Counted from the first letter of the stretch, positions 27,266-36,812 are shown. The stretch is 64,000 bases of DNA from Bacillus sp. NTK071 (GCF_017303315.1 NZ_JAFKOI010000001.1:558001-622000); one strand, 5' to 3'. Notes: generated from the sequence alone by a model not told the origin. Numbers and translations: made by a program.

Positions 27266-28105
27266 ATGGATAATAGCATCCTGTTACGAAATAATGTCAA
27301 CCTGAAAGGCGATGGCCAGACGCCACTAATCTTTGCTCCAGGTCTTGGTTGTGACCAGAACGTTTGGAATTCAGTAGCAAAGACGTTCGAAAAAGACTAT
27401 CAAGTCATTTTATTCGATTATGTTGGGTCAGGTCATTCCGACATAGGTTCATATGACGAAGTACGGTACAGTTCGCTAAAAGGGTATGCTAAAGATGTCA
27501 TTGACGTATGTACTAGTCTTGATCTTAAAAAAGCAGTCTTTGTTGGTCACTCTGTTGGGAGCACAATAGGTATGCTAGCATCAATGGAACATCCTGAATT
27601 CTTTACTGACCTGATCTTGGTCGGACCTTCTCCATGCTATATGAACGTGCCTCCTAACTACTTTGGAGGGTTTGAGAAAGAAGAAATTCTTGGATTAATA
27701 GATTTAATGGAGAAGAATTATATTGGTTGGGCACATATATTTGCCTCCACAGCAATGGGAAATGAAGAACGGCCAGAACTTGCTCAGGACCTTGAAGATC
27801 GCTTTTGCTCAACAGATCCAATCATCGCTCTTCAATTTGCCAAAGCTACTTTTTTTGCTGATACAAGGGCTGATCTACACAAAGTAACTGTTCCATCTCT
27901 CATTTTACAGTGTGCAGAAGACATTATTGCTCCAGTTGCTGTAGGGGAATATCTTCATCAACATCTTCCCTCTAGTACGTTTAAGCAAATGAAGGCAACA
28001 GGGCATTGCCCACATATGAGTTTCCCTGAAGAGACAGCGCAGTTAATTCGAGAGTATTTGAACGAATCGATGGAAAGGACAATTCAATTCGGTGATCTAA
28101 GGTAA
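27266..28105 (+). CDS. rsbQ: Alpha/beta hydrolase RsbQ, energy-stress regulator
   Basis: Partner of RsbP in the energy-stress branch that activates sigma-B. The catalytic triad is at exactly the positions known for B. subtilis RsbQ: S96 in [11 protein letters not shown]219 in CAEDIIAP and H247 in ATGHCPH. Length 279 aa. RsbQ is the bacterial relative of the plant KAI2/D14 receptors and must bind or hydrolyse a small hydrophobic molecule for RsbP to function (family knowledge). The stop codon overlaps the rsbP start (TAATG), so the pair is translated together. Confidence 0.93.
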   Translation: MDNSILLRNNVNLKGDGQTPLIFAPGLGCDQNVWNSVAKTFEKDYQVILFDYVGSGHSDIGSYDEVRYSSLKGYAKDVIDVCTSLDLKKAVFVGHSVGSTIGMLASMEHPEFFTDLILVGPSPCYMNVPPNYFGGFEKEEILGLIDLMEKNYIGWAHIFASTAMGNEERPELAQDLEDRFCSTDPIIALQFAKATFFADTRADLHKVTVPSLILQCAEDIIAPVAVGEYLHQHLPSSTFKQMKATGHCPHMSFPEETAQLIREYLNESMERTIQFGDLR

Positions 28106-29340
28106 TGGAAGACATATTAAACTATGCACCTTGCGGCTTTCTAACTTTATCACAAAAAGGAAGTATTCTAGCTATTAATCAAACACTGCTTACTGTACTT
28201 GGATACGAGTTGGACCAATTAATTGGAAAGAATATCAATCATATACTTTCTGTTCCAGCTCGTATTTTCTATCAGCTTTACTTTATTCCATTAATCTCAG
28301 CAGAAAAACCTGTAGAGGAGATGTATATCTCTTTAGCATCAGAAAAAGGCGAAGAAATTCCTGTCCTGATTAATGCAGTCCAAAGGAAAAACAGTCATTT
28401 AATTGATTGCGTTTTTGTTAAAATGAACAAACGGAACGAATATGAGAATGAATTACTTATTGCCAAGAAAAACGCAGAGAGTGCTTTGTCTGCTAAAAGA
28501 AAAGCAAATAAGGATCTTGAGATCGCTCTTCATAAACTAGAAATGAAACAAAAAGAATTAATAGAATTGAACAAAGAGAATGATAAATACAAATCAGAAA
28601 CCCAGATGGAATTGCATCTGGCAAAGAATATTCAAGAAACTTCGTTAACAGAACCAATTGTTTCTGAGCGGTTGCAAATTGAAGCATACTATAAAGCATC
28701 CAGTGAATTATCAGGGGATATGTATGGTTTTTATACTATTAACCCAAATCAATACGGAATTATTATACTAGATGTCATGGGACACGGAATTTCTTCAGCA
28801 TTAATCACAATGTCGCTACAATCCCTGTTTCAACGATTAATATCAAAAGGGATGAGAGCAGATGTTATTTTTAAAGAATTAGATAACCATCTGAATAGGT
28901 TATTTCGAAAGAATGAGGAAACGTGGCATTATTGTACAGCTATTTATCTTTTCATTGATACTGAAAGAAAAACAATAGAATACATAAATGCCGGACATCC
29001 CCCTGGATTATGGCAAAATAGCAAAGGGGAGCAGTATGAACTCACTTCTACAAGCCCTCCAATAGGTTCATTTACTGACCTTACATTTAAACGAAATACG
29101 TTATCATACACAAAAGGTGGCAGGTTACTTTTGTATACGGATGGTGTCGTTGATCCATATGATGCTCATCTTCTTTCTTCTTTGTTGAAAGACAATCCTG
29201 AAGTACCAATTACTAAATTTAAAAACAAACTTCTTCAGCTAATTAAAGAAGAAGAAAATGGCTTCCATAAAAATGATGATCAGTGTTTTATACTAATTGA
29301 TTTAAAGGGTGGAGTAGATACAGCAACGGTAACGATGTAG
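28105..29340 (+). CDS. rsbP: PAS-domain PP2C phosphatase RsbP
   Basis: Dephosphorylates the anti-anti-sigma factor RsbV and thus releases sigma-B under energy stress. The 411-residue protein has an N-terminal PAS domain (about 1-110, with YAPCGFLTLSQKG...ILAINQTLL), a coiled-coil linker (about 115-175, rich in E, K, L and N) and a C-terminal SpoIIE-type PP2C domain with SSELSGDMYGF, LDVMGHGISSALI, LLLYTDGVVDPYD and NDDQCFILID carrying the metal-binding aspartates. It is encoded directly after rsbQ as in B. subtilis. Confidence 0.93.
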   Translation: MEDILNYAPCGFLTLSQKGSILAINQTLLTVLGYELDQLIGKNINHILSVPARIFYQLYFIPLISAEKPVEEMYISLASEKGEEIPVLINAVQRKNSHLIDCVFVKMNKRNEYENELLIAKKNAESALSAKRKANKDLEIALHKLEMKQKELIELNKENDKYKSETQMELHLAKNIQETSLTEPIVSERLQIEAYYKASSELSGDMYGFYTINPNQYGIIILDVMGHGISSALITMSLQSLFQRLISKGMRADVIFKELDNHLNRLFRKNEETWHYCTAIYLFIDTERKTIEYINAGHPPGLWQNSKGEQYELTSTSPPIGSFTDLTFKRNTLSYTKGGRLLLYTDGVVDPYDAHLLSSLLKDNPEVPITKFKNKLLQLIKEEENGFHKNDDQCFILIDLKGGVDTATVTM

Positions 29341-29443
29341 GTATGCGCGAAGTTTATATGAGCATCTTGATGAAAGGCAATGATATTAGTTTGAAAGAAT
29401 AATTAAGGATTGCAGATATTCTCTTTACGCTTTTCCTTCACAA

Positions 29444-29477
29444 AAAAGCAAGCACTCTTCGTCGAGTGCTTGCTTTT
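29444..29477 (+). terminator. Intrinsic terminator downstream of rsbQP
   Basis: AAAAGCAAGCACTC (29444-29457) pairs perfectly with GAGTGCTTGCTTTT (29464-29477). It lies about 100 bases after the rsbP stop; nothing else is seen in between. Confidence 0.8.
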
Positions 29478-29514
29478 CAATTTGTACTTTTCTAGTTCTA
29501 TTAATAGAGGTATG

Positions 29515-29625
29515 TATAAAAAATTCACATTTAGCTAATCTCAGCGGGAGGGATTAGACTCCCACCTTGTGGAAAGCTAGCATCCTGGAGCATAAATCAA
29601 CTATTCCATCTATAGAAATTTCACA
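29515..29625. repeat. MITE-like repeat, internally deleted and end-less copy
   Basis: Matches the copy at 13969-14196 in the segment ACATTTAGCTAAT (29527-29539) and in GTGGAAAGCTAGCATCCTGG (29569-29588) and following bases, but lacks most of the GC-rich core and both terminal GGCTCTTTTC ends. The rest up to 29756 is AT-rich leader of the next gene with RBS GAGGAGGG. Confidence 0.6.
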
Positions 29626-29756
29626 ACAACGACATTATGATTAATTTTCTTTAAAACTTTTTTACATTTTGTATAGTGCACGACTTCTAGCAATCTTCTA
29701 CACTTTTATTAGAAAGAAAATTCAGTAAATTAAGAGCGTTAGAGGAGGGTTTACAT

Positions 29757-30647
29757 ATGGCGGATTCAGTGACAATCGGTTTGATTCAAGCAAGAAATGA
29801 TGTGGAAGGAAATGAGTCAGTTGAAGTTCATAAAGAGAAAGCGATTGAGAAACATATAAAGCTTGTTCAGGAAGCAAGTGATAAAGGGGCACAGATTGTT
29901 TGTCTTCAAGAAATTTTCTATGGTCCTTATTTCTGTGCTGAGCAAAATAAGAAGTGGTATGACGCTGCAGAAGAAATACCCGAAGGACCTACTACGGTTA
30001 GGTTTCAATCGCTTGCCCGCGAACTAGGTATAGTCATTATCCTACCAATTTATGAGCGAGAAGGTATTTCAACTTATTACAACACAGCAGCCGTAATTGA
30101 TGCTGATGGTTCTTATCTTGGTAAATACAGAAAACAGCATATTCCACACGTAGCAGTAGGGGAAAACGGTCATGGATTTTGGGAGAAGTATTATTTTAAA
30201 CCTGGGAACCTAGGATATCCTGTTTTTGATACAGCTTTTGCAAAAATTGGTGTGTATATCTGTTACGATCGGCATTTCCCAGAAGGAGCAAGGCTTCTAG
30301 GTTTGAATGGAGCTGAAATTGTGTTTAATCCTTCTGCGACAGTAGCTGGATTGTCAGAGTATTTGTGGAAGCTAGAGCAACCTGCACATGCTGTTGCAAA
30401 TGGTTACTATCTTGGTGCAATAAATCGTGTTGGTACAGAAGGGCCATGGAATATGGGGGAATTTTACGGACAATCCTATCTCGTCGATCCTAGAGGGAAT
30501 TTTGTTGCAACTGGTTCACGTGATCAGGATGAGGTAATTATTGGGGAAGTGAACAAAAAATTAATACGAGAAGTAAGAGATACGTGGCAGTTCTATCGTG
30601 ATCGACGTCCTGAAACTTACGGAGAAATGACGTCATTGTTACCTTGA
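29757..30647 (+). CDS. Beta-ureidopropionase / N-carbamoyl-beta-amino acid amidohydrolase (nitrilase family)
   Basis: Third enzyme of reductive pyrimidine degradation: hydrolyses N-carbamoyl-beta-alanine to beta-alanine, CO2 and ammonia. The 296-residue nitrilase-fold protein has the Glu-Lys-Cys triad in CLQEIFYGPYFC, KYRKQHIPHV and VYICYDRHFPE. Conserved NPSATVAGLSEYLW and the DTWQFYRDRRPETYG terminus match beta-ureidopropionases. It opens the pyrimidine cluster but is separated from preT by a terminator-like hairpin. Confidence 0.87.
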   Translation: MADSVTIGLIQARNDVEGNESVEVHKEKAIEKHIKLVQEASDKGAQIVCLQEIFYGPYFCAEQNKKWYDAAEEIPEGPTTVRFQSLARELGIVIILPIYEREGISTYYNTAAVIDADGSYLGKYRKQHIPHVAVGENGHGFWEKYYFKPGNLGYPVFDTAFAKIGVYICYDRHFPEGARLLGLNGAEIVFNPSATVAGLSEYLWKLEQPAHAVANGYYLGAINRVGTEGPWNMGEFYGQSYLVDPRGNFVATGSRDQDEVIIGEVNKKLIREVRDTWQFYRDRRPETYGEMTSLLP

Positions 30648-30652
30648 AGATC

Positions 30653-30681
30653 AAAAAGCAGGTGAAACACACCTGCTTTTT
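30653..30681 (+). terminator. Terminator or attenuator inside the pyrimidine cluster
   Basis: AAAAAGCAGGTG (30653-30664) pairs with CACCTGCTTTTT (30670-30681), loop AAACA. It lies between the ureidopropionase gene and preT, so transcription past it should be reduced. Confidence 0.8.
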
Positions 30682-30705
30682 ATATTAATTATAGGGGGGA
30701 CGTTT

Positions 30706-32067
30706 ATGAGTTCGCTAGAATCATCGGTTCAGAAAGAGCTACAGAAAAACTTCACGGAAGTCATTCCATCTCTAACAAATCAAGAGGCATTCCAAGAATC
30801 CCAACGCTGTCTGTATTGTTATGATGCACCATGTATTACTGCGTGTCCAACCGGTATTGATATCCCTACTTTTATTAAGAAGATCGCATCTGGAAATATG
30901 AAAGGTTCAGCTAAAACCATCATGACTGCAAACCCTATAGGGGCTAGTTGTTCCAGGGTTTGTCCTACTGAAGAGCTATGTGAAGGTGCATGTGTGTTAA
31001 ACCATTCAACTAAGCCAATTTTAATTGGTAATCTTCAGCGTTATGCAACAGATTGGGCAATAAAAAACGATCAGGTTTTATTTAAACAAGGTCAGCCCAA
31101 TGGAAAGAAGATAGCAATCGTTGGTGGAGGACCAGCAGGTTTATCTGCAGCTCGTGAACTGGCTCTTCTTGGATACGACGTTACGATTTATGAAGCAGAA
31201 TCACAGGCGGGTGGTCTTGATACATATGGAATTGTGTCATTCCGTTTGCCGAAGTCCGTCTCCCTTTGGGAGGTGGAGCAGGTTCTGAACCTGGGTGTGA
31301 AGATCAAAACAAGCGTTAAAGTTGGTGAAGACATCCAATTTGATGAAATATATTCTAGGTACGATCGCGTAATCCTGGCTATCGGAATGGCAAGCGTGCC
31401 GGATTTGAATATTCCAGGAGAACAATCAAGTGGCGTATATGATGCAATTGAACTTGTGAAGATGACGAAAGCAGCTCCATTCCCAACTGAATTAAAAGAC
31501 AAGAAAGTTGTGGTCATTGGTGCTGGGAATACAGCTATTGATGGTGCCACATGTTCTGTTCGTCTTGGAGCTGATAACGTGAAAATCCTCTACCGACGGA
31601 GCGAACAGGAAATGACCGCTTATGATTTTGAATATGAGTTTGCGAAGCAAGATGGTGTGGAGTTCAGGTGGTTAACACAGCCAGTTGAAATAATGACAAA
31701 TGAAGATGGAAAGGTAAAAGGAATTAAGTGTATCAGATTGAGGTTATTAAAAGCAGATCATGGTGAAAGACGAAGAACAGAACCAGTCCCTGATTCAGAA
31801 TTCATCATTGAATGTGATGCAGTAGTTAAAGCGATTGGACAAAAAAGACACCTACCTTTTATTGAGGAACTGGGGCTTGCTCATAAAGATGGTGTCATTC
31901 TGATTAATAATGAAACGATGGAAACATCAAATCCAAAGGTATATGCTTGTGGCGACGTTATTTTTGGTAAAGGACAGGGTGAAGCAATGGTTGTGTCTGC
32001 TGCTCAACAAGGGAAAACAGCGGCGTATCATATGCATGAAAGTTTAAAAGAAACGTATACAGCATAA
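30706..32067 (+). CDS. preT: NAD(P)-dependent dihydropyrimidine dehydrogenase subunit PreT
   Basis: FAD/Fe-S subunit that passes electrons from NAD(P)H to PreA for reduction of uracil and thymine to the dihydro forms. The 453-residue protein has an N-terminal cluster domain (CLYCYDAPCITACPTGIDIP; CSRVCPTEELCEGAC), an FAD motif IVGGGPAGLSAAREL, a second nucleotide motif VIGAGNTAIDGA and C-terminal CGDVIFGKGQGEAMVVSAA. It is homologous to GltB-type subunits but adjacent preA and the pathway genes settle the assignment. Start ATG 30706 with AGGGGGG upstream; preA follows after 16 bases. Confidence 0.9.
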   Translation: MSSLESSVQKELQKNFTEVIPSLTNQEAFQESQRCLYCYDAPCITACPTGIDIPTFIKKIASGNMKGSAKTIMTANPIGASCSRVCPTEELCEGACVLNHSTKPILIGNLQRYATDWAIKNDQVLFKQGQPNGKKIAIVGGGPAGLSAARELALLGYDVTIYEAESQAGGLDTYGIVSFRLPKSVSLWEVEQVLNLGVKIKTSVKVGEDIQFDEIYSRYDRVILAIGMASVPDLNIPGEQSSGVYDAIELVKMTKAAPFPTELKDKKVVVIGAGNTAIDGATCSVRLGADNVKILYRRSEQEMTAYDFEYEFAKQDGVEFRWLTQPVEIMTNEDGKVKGIKCIRLRLLKADHGERRRTEPVPDSEFIIECDAVVKAIGQKRHLPFIEELGLAHKDGVILINNETMETSNPKVYACGDVIFGKGQGEAMVVSAAQQGKTAAYHMHESLKETYTA

Positions 32068-32083
32068 CGGGATAGAAAGGGGA

Positions 32084-33370
32084 ATGACGATGGCAGACCT
32101 GAGAACTAATCTTGCGGGCATTACATCACCAAATCCATTCTGGCTCGCATCAGCACCTCCTACAAATTCAGGGTATCAAGTGCAACGTGCATTTGAAGCA
32201 GGTTGGGGTGGAGCTGTTTGGAAAACGCTTGGTGATCCCATTTTAAACGTTTCATCAAGATACGCGGCCGTACACTTTAACGGTCAACGAGTCGCAGGCT
32301 TTAATAACATTGAACTGATAACAGATCGCCCGCTAGAGGTGAATTTAAAAGAAATTTACGAAACCAAAAAACGATTTCCCAATCATGCCGTTGTAGCATC
32401 TTTGATGGTAGAACCCAACCAGAGCGCATGGCATGAAATCGTTAAGAAGACGGAAGCAGCTGGCGTTGATGGGCTGGAACTGAACTTTGGTTGTCCGCAC
32501 GGTATGGCAGAAAGAGGAATGGGATCAGCTTCAGGGCAGGTACCTGAACTCGTAGAGAAACAAACGCATTGGGCGAAGGAAGCTGCTGAGACACCAGTGA
32601 TTGTGAAGCTTACCCCAAACATAACGGATATTACCGCTACTGCTGAAGCGGCAGTACGGGGCGGAGCTGATGCTGTCAGTATGATAAACACGATCAATAG
32701 CCTGGCAGGCGTTGATATTGATACGTGGTTACCAATTCCACATGTTGGTGGTAAAGGTGCACATGGAGGCTACTGTGGACCTGCGGTTAAACCAATTGCC
32801 CTTAACATGGTAAGTGAATGTGCTAGAAATAACCGAATCAACGTTCCTATTTCAGGAATGGGTGGGGTATCTAACTGGCAGAACGCAATAGAGTTTATGC
32901 TCATGGGTGCAAGTAATGTCCAAATTTGTACGGCTGCCATGCACCATGGGTTTCGGATTGTGGAAGACCTTATTGATGGTCTTTCAACATATCTTGATGA
33001 CCGCGGTATTCTATCAGTACAGGATATTATTGGGAAATCGGTCCCTACATTTTCGGACTGGGGTAACCTTGATTTGAATTATAAAGTTGTTGCGAGAATT
33101 AACAATGATGTTTGTATTAATTGCAATAAATGCCATATCGCATGTGAAGATACATCACACCAATGTATTGATATGTTAAATGATCCCTCTGGCAATCCAA
33201 TCCTTCAAGTTCGGGAAGAAGATTGTGTAGGGTGCAATTTATGTTCTATTGTATGCCCAGTCGATGGTGCTATCGATATGATTGAACTTAAGCGTGAACA
33301 TCCAGCAATGACATGGAATGAAAGGCAGACTCTTATCGGTTCACTGAAAGATAAGAAAGTATCCAAATAA
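32084..33370 (+). CDS. preA: NAD(P)-dependent dihydropyrimidine dehydrogenase subunit PreA
   Basis: FMN subunit that reduces the pyrimidine ring. The 428-residue protein is a dihydroorotate dehydrogenase-like barrel (SPNPFWLASAPPTNSGYQ, LELNFGCPHGM, AVSMINTINS, ISGMGGVSNWQNAIEFMLMG) with a C-terminal pair of 4Fe-4S motifs: CINCNKCHIACEDTSHQC and CVGCNLCSIVCPVDGAI. The C-terminal ferredoxin domain distinguishes PreA from dihydroorotate dehydrogenases. Placed between preT and dihydropyrimidinase in one operon. Confidence 0.93.
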   Translation: MTMADLRTNLAGITSPNPFWLASAPPTNSGYQVQRAFEAGWGGAVWKTLGDPILNVSSRYAAVHFNGQRVAGFNNIELITDRPLEVNLKEIYETKKRFPNHAVVASLMVEPNQSAWHEIVKKTEAAGVDGLELNFGCPHGMAERGMGSASGQVPELVEKQTHWAKEAAETPVIVKLTPNITDITATAEAAVRGGADAVSMINTINSLAGVDIDTWLPIPHVGGKGAHGGYCGPAVKPIALNMVSECARNNRINVPISGMGGVSNWQNAIEFMLMGASNVQICTAAMHHGFRIVEDLIDGLSTYLDDRGILSVQDIIGKSVPTFSDWGNLDLNYKVVARINNDVCINCNKCHIACEDTSHQCIDMLNDPSGNPILQVREEDCVGCNLCSIVCPVDGAIDMIELKREHPAMTWNERQTLIGSLKDKKVSK

Positions 33371-33385
33371 GTAGGAGGATTTGAA

Positions 33386-34810
33386 ATGAAGAAAATCATT
33401 CGAAATGGAACGATCGTTACGGCAAGTGAAACGTATCAAGCGGATATCCTCGTAGCTAATGGAAAGATTCTATCAATAGGTAAGCAGCTGGTAGAAAAAG
33501 ATGCTGAAGAGATTGATGCAACAGGACGTTATGTATTCCCCGGAGGCATTGATCCTCATACACATCTTGAAATGCCTTTTGGAGGAACTGTTTCAAAAGA
33601 TGACTTTGAGACGGGAACAATTGCTGCAGCTTTCGGTGGAACGACATCAGTGATTGACTTTTGTTTAACAGAGAAAGGCAAACCTCTTTCTCAATCAATT
33701 AAAACCTGGCATGATAAATCGAAAGATAAATCGGTCATAGATTATAGTTTTCACTTAATGATTAGTGAAATTAACGATCGTGTTCTAGAGCAGCTTCCAG
33801 AAGTGATTGAGAAAGAAGGGATTACGTCTTTTAAAGTGTTCATGGCCTACAAAAATGTTTTCCAATCAGACGATGAAACCCTATATCGAACGCTTCTAGC
33901 GGCTAAGGAACTTGGGGCGCTCGTAATGGTGCATGCAGAGAATGGAGATGTCATTGAATACTTAACGAAAGAAGCACTTTCGAAAGGTCAGACCGAGCCC
34001 ATCTATCATGCATTAACACGACCACCTGAAGTGGAAGGAGAAGCTACAGGTCGAGCAGCGCAGCTAACAGGTCTTGCATCATCACAACTTTACGTCGTAC
34101 ATGTTAGCTGTAAGGAAGCTGCAGATAAGATAGCTGAAGCAAGGAGCAAAGGTTACGATATTCATGGAGAGACGTGTCCACAATACCTTGTACTTGACCA
34201 AACCTATCTTGAAAAGCCGAATTTTGAAGGAGCTAAGTATGTTTGGAGTCCACCTCTACGAGAAAAATGGAATCAAGATGCTCTCTGGAATGCTTTACGG
34301 ACCGGGCAACTTGAAACAATAGGGTCTGATCAATGTTCATTTGATTTTGTAGGTCAAAAAGACCTAGGAAGGGACGATTTTACGAAGATCCCTAATGGAG
34401 GCCCTATGATTGAGGATCGGTTTAGCATTCTATTTTCAGAAGGTGTTCTTAAAGGGAGAATCTCCCTGAATCAATTTGTAGACATTACGTCTACGAAGGC
34501 TGCGAAACTATTTGGATTGTTTCCTAAAAAAGGGACGATATCGGTAGGTGCTGATGCAGATTTAGTTATATTTAATCCTGATAGTAAACGTACAATTTCT
34601 GCAGAAACCCATCATATGGCAGTAGACTACAATGCTTTTGAAGGGATGGAAGTAACTGGAGAGGCTGAGTTTGTTTTCGTTAGAGGTGAATTTGTTATAA
34701 AGAATAAGCAATTCGTAGGAACACCAGGTTCAGGAAAGTATATGAAACGAGCGAAATACGGGAAAATGATGAACATCACTGATAAGGCAGATCCAGTAAG
34801 AAGTGAATGA
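33386..34810 (+). CDS. hydA: Dihydropyrimidinase
   Basis: Opens dihydrouracil or dihydrothymine to the N-carbamoyl beta-amino acid. The 474-residue amidohydrolase shows the metal-binding DPHTHLEMPFGGT, the carbamylated lysine region SFKVFMAYKN, the histidines in MVHAENGD and VHVSCKEA, and the aspartate in GSDQCSFDF. These are complete, so an active di-zinc site is expected. It lies 15 bases after preA, and the permease start follows its stop by 16 bases. Confidence 0.94.
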   Translation: MKKIIRNGTIVTASETYQADILVANGKILSIGKQLVEKDAEEIDATGRYVFPGGIDPHTHLEMPFGGTVSKDDFETGTIAAAFGGTTSVIDFCLTEKGKPLSQSIKTWHDKSKDKSVIDYSFHLMISEINDRVLEQLPEVIEKEGITSFKVFMAYKNVFQSDDETLYRTLLAAKELGALVMVHAENGDVIEYLTKEALSKGQTEPIYHALTRPPEVEGEATGRAAQLTGLASSQLYVVHVSCKEAADKIAEARSKGYDIHGETCPQYLVLDQTYLEKPNFEGAKYVWSPPLREKWNQDALWNALRTGQLETIGSDQCSFDFVGQKDLGRDDFTKIPNGGPMIEDRFSILFSEGVLKGRISLNQFVDITSTKAAKLFGLFPKKGTISVGADADLVIFNPDSKRTISAETHHMAVDYNAFEGMEVTGEAEFVFVRGEFVIKNKQFVGTPGSGKYMKRAKYGKMMNITDKADPVRSE

Positions 34811-34826
34811 AAAAGGAGATAGCTCA

Positions 34827-36308
34827 ATGAAAAAAGAGGAAAGCTATTTAAAATCTCCAGATCTTCTACCTATTGCTCATCATGATAAGAAAATTGGCGC
34901 AACAGGGTTCGCAATGATGTGGGTTGGTATGGCGGTTGTGCTTGCTGCCTTTGCCATTGGTGGGGCAGGTGTTCAATCACTTTCTCTTACATGGGTTGTT
35001 GTGGCTACAATTATAGGATCACTAGCAATTGGATTATTTATCACTATTATTGGGGATATAGGCATTGAACATGGACTATCTTTTCCAGTCTATATGAGAG
35101 CGCCATTTGGAACAATCGGTACCCATATCCCATCTGTCGTAAGAGGTCTTGCAGCATCATTCTGGTTCGGTATTAATACGTATTTTGGCGCAACAGCGAT
35201 GAATGCTATCCTAAACGTTCTGTTTGGTTTTAATAACTGGTTTGTATGTTTTCTTATCTTCGCGACCGTTCAGCTCGTGAATACATCCCTAGGAATTAAA
35301 GCAGTAGAACGATTCGCAGACCTCGCTGCACCGGTTATTATTATCATCTCTGTATGGATGTATGCCTCTCTCTCAGATCAGGCGCTCACGCAAGGAAGAG
35401 AAGTATGGGGATGGATTGAAAGTCCTGTAACTGGTGGAGCAGCAGTAACTGCGTTTCTTGTTGTAATCTTCAGTAACATGGGATTTTGGGCAACCATTTC
35501 AGCAGATATACCCTCAATCTCACGTTTTATTAAGGCGCCGAAGTTTGAAAGAAATTGGGTAAAGCGAAATAAAGGAACCTTGATTGGAAGTATGGTTGCC
35601 TTACCTTTAACGCAAACATTTATGGTTATAATCGGTGGCGTATCTTATATTGCGGTTTCAAACTATGATCCAGTTGTAGCTTTACAAGAAGCAGCAACAG
35701 GCTTAGTACTTGGGATTCTACTCCTTATGATCGTGCTTGCTCAATGGTCGACGAATGTATCGGCTAACCTTGTTCCCGCTGCTACGATTTTCTCGAACGT
35801 AGGAGGTCCGAAAGTACCTTTCTGGGCTGGAGTATTTATTGCTGGAATTTTAGGTTCAGTTGTTCAACCATGGAGTCTGTTTAGTATTCTCATTCCTATT
35901 CTACTTGTAGTAGGAGGCATTCTTTCAGCTATTGTAGGTATTCTTTTCTGCGATTATTATGTGCTTAGAAAACGCAGGGTGAACGTACCCGAACTGTACG
36001 AACAGTCTGGTCAATACCGATATGCAAACGGAATCAATGCAGCAGGGTTTATCGCATGGATCATTGGTGGAACGGCAGCATATTATCTTTCTACTTATTC
36101 ATTTCTTGTAGGGTTTGTTGTAGGGGGCGCTACTTATTACGTTCTAGCGAAATATTGGTGGTTCAAAAAGTATGTACAGGCTGAAATTACAGATCCAAGT
36201 GATGATAAATATTTGGGAATTACGGTTGGGCGAGATTGGGTCATTACAAGTGGAAGTGAATCTGAAGCAGTAAAAGAAGTCGGTAGTGCACTTGAGGATG
36301 GGAGGTAA
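34827..36308 (+). CDS. NCS1-family nucleobase:cation symporter
   Basis: A 493-residue membrane protein with about 12 helices; FWFGINTYFGATAMNAIL and FWATISADIPSISRFIK are the conserved NCS1 segments that surround the substrate and sodium sites. Start ATG 34827 with AAAAGGAG is used in place of an upstream ATG inside the hydA end. Context predicts uracil/thymine (or dihydropyrimidine/hydantoin) uptake; specificity cannot be read from sequence alone. It is followed by two small genes in the same transcript. Confidence 0.88.
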   Translation: MKKEESYLKSPDLLPIAHHDKKIGATGFAMMWVGMAVVLAAFAIGGAGVQSLSLTWVVVATIIGSLAIGLFITIIGDIGIEHGLSFPVYMRAPFGTIGTHIPSVVRGLAASFWFGINTYFGATAMNAILNVLFGFNNWFVCFLIFATVQLVNTSLGIKAVERFADLAAPVIIIISVWMYASLSDQALTQGREVWGWIESPVTGGAAVTAFLVVIFSNMGFWATISADIPSISRFIKAPKFERNWVKRNKGTLIGSMVALPLTQTFMVIIGGVSYIAVSNYDPVVALQEAATGLVLGILLLMIVLAQWSTNVSANLVPAATIFSNVGGPKVPFWAGVFIAGILGSVVQPWSLFSILIPILLVVGGILSAIVGILFCDYYVLRKRRVNVPELYEQSGQYRYANGINAAGFIAWIIGGTAAYYLSTYSFLVGFVVGGATYYVLAKYWWFKKYVQAEITDPSDDKYLGITVGRDWVITSGSESEAVKEVGSALEDGR

Positions 36309-36312
36309 ATAC

Positions 36313-36543
36313 ATGAGAGAACATCAACATTATATAATTGAACGTGAAAAAATTGATTATTTTATTGATAGAGGTTACCGTATACATGGTATTACAGAGA
36401 ATTTAAGCGGTGCTTTTATTGAATTTAAATTAAAAGATAATAAGAATGAAGAAGAATCAATTGAAACCCTTCATATTCAAACACCAGATGGGAGAAAATA
36501 CTTCTCAGCACTACTTTTAAAACAGATCCAAACAGTTTCTTAG
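36313..36543 (+). CDS. Small unknown protein in the pyrimidine operon (76 aa)
   Basis: Start ATG 36313 follows GGGAGG and begins four bases after the permease stop; an in-frame ATG at 36286 lies inside the permease gene. The product MREHQHYIIEREKIDYFIDR... is hydrophilic and alternates strand-like and helix-like segments, with no cysteine and no membrane helix. I do not recognise the family. The tight spacing on both sides shows it belongs to the operon, and an accessory role in pyrimidine use is possible but unproven. Confidence 0.7.
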   Translation: MREHQHYIIEREKIDYFIDRGYRIHGITENLSGAFIEFKLKDNKNEEESIETLHIQTPDGRKYFSALLLKQIQTVS

Positions 36544-36558
36544 AGAGGGAGGGTGTTC

Positions 36559-36801
36559 ATGGAATATAATCTGTATTCAAAAGATAGTGCGTATCCATGT
36601 GAGGTTACCATCGATGAAGAAAATGGCCGCTATATGATTCGAAAAGCGGATACAAGTGGAGAGATATTTAATTCTGCAGCAGAATTAACAACATGGGTTC
36701 GTTCGAATTGGAAAGAAACAGACTTCCGTAGCAAAAAACAGTATTATTACTTAATGGAGCTATTAGACGAGTATGAATGGGAGATGGAAACCGGGCAGTA
36801 G
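36559..36801 (+). CDS. Small unknown acidic protein in the pyrimidine operon (80 aa)
   Basis: Start ATG 36559 with GAGGGAGGG upstream (GTG 36553 is closer to the SD and less likely). The 80-residue product is acidic, rich in tyrosine and tryptophan (ELTTWVRSNWKETDF; YYYLMELLDEYEWEME) and has one cysteine. No membrane helix or known motif was recognised. It is the last gene before a terminator whose stem overlaps its stop codon, so it marks the end of the preT operon. Confidence 0.7.
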   Translation: MEYNLYSKDSAYPCEVTIDEENGRYMIRKADTSGEIFNSAAELTTWVRSNWKETDFRSKKQYYYLMELLDEYEWEMETGQ

Positions 36802-36812
36802 CCCGGTTTTTA
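36789..36812 (+). terminator. Intrinsic terminator of the preT operon
   Basis: AACCGGGC (36789-36796) pairs perfectly with GCCCGGTT (36801-36808), four-base loop, then T. The 240 bases that follow are AT-rich with no recognised feature. Confidence 0.85.
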
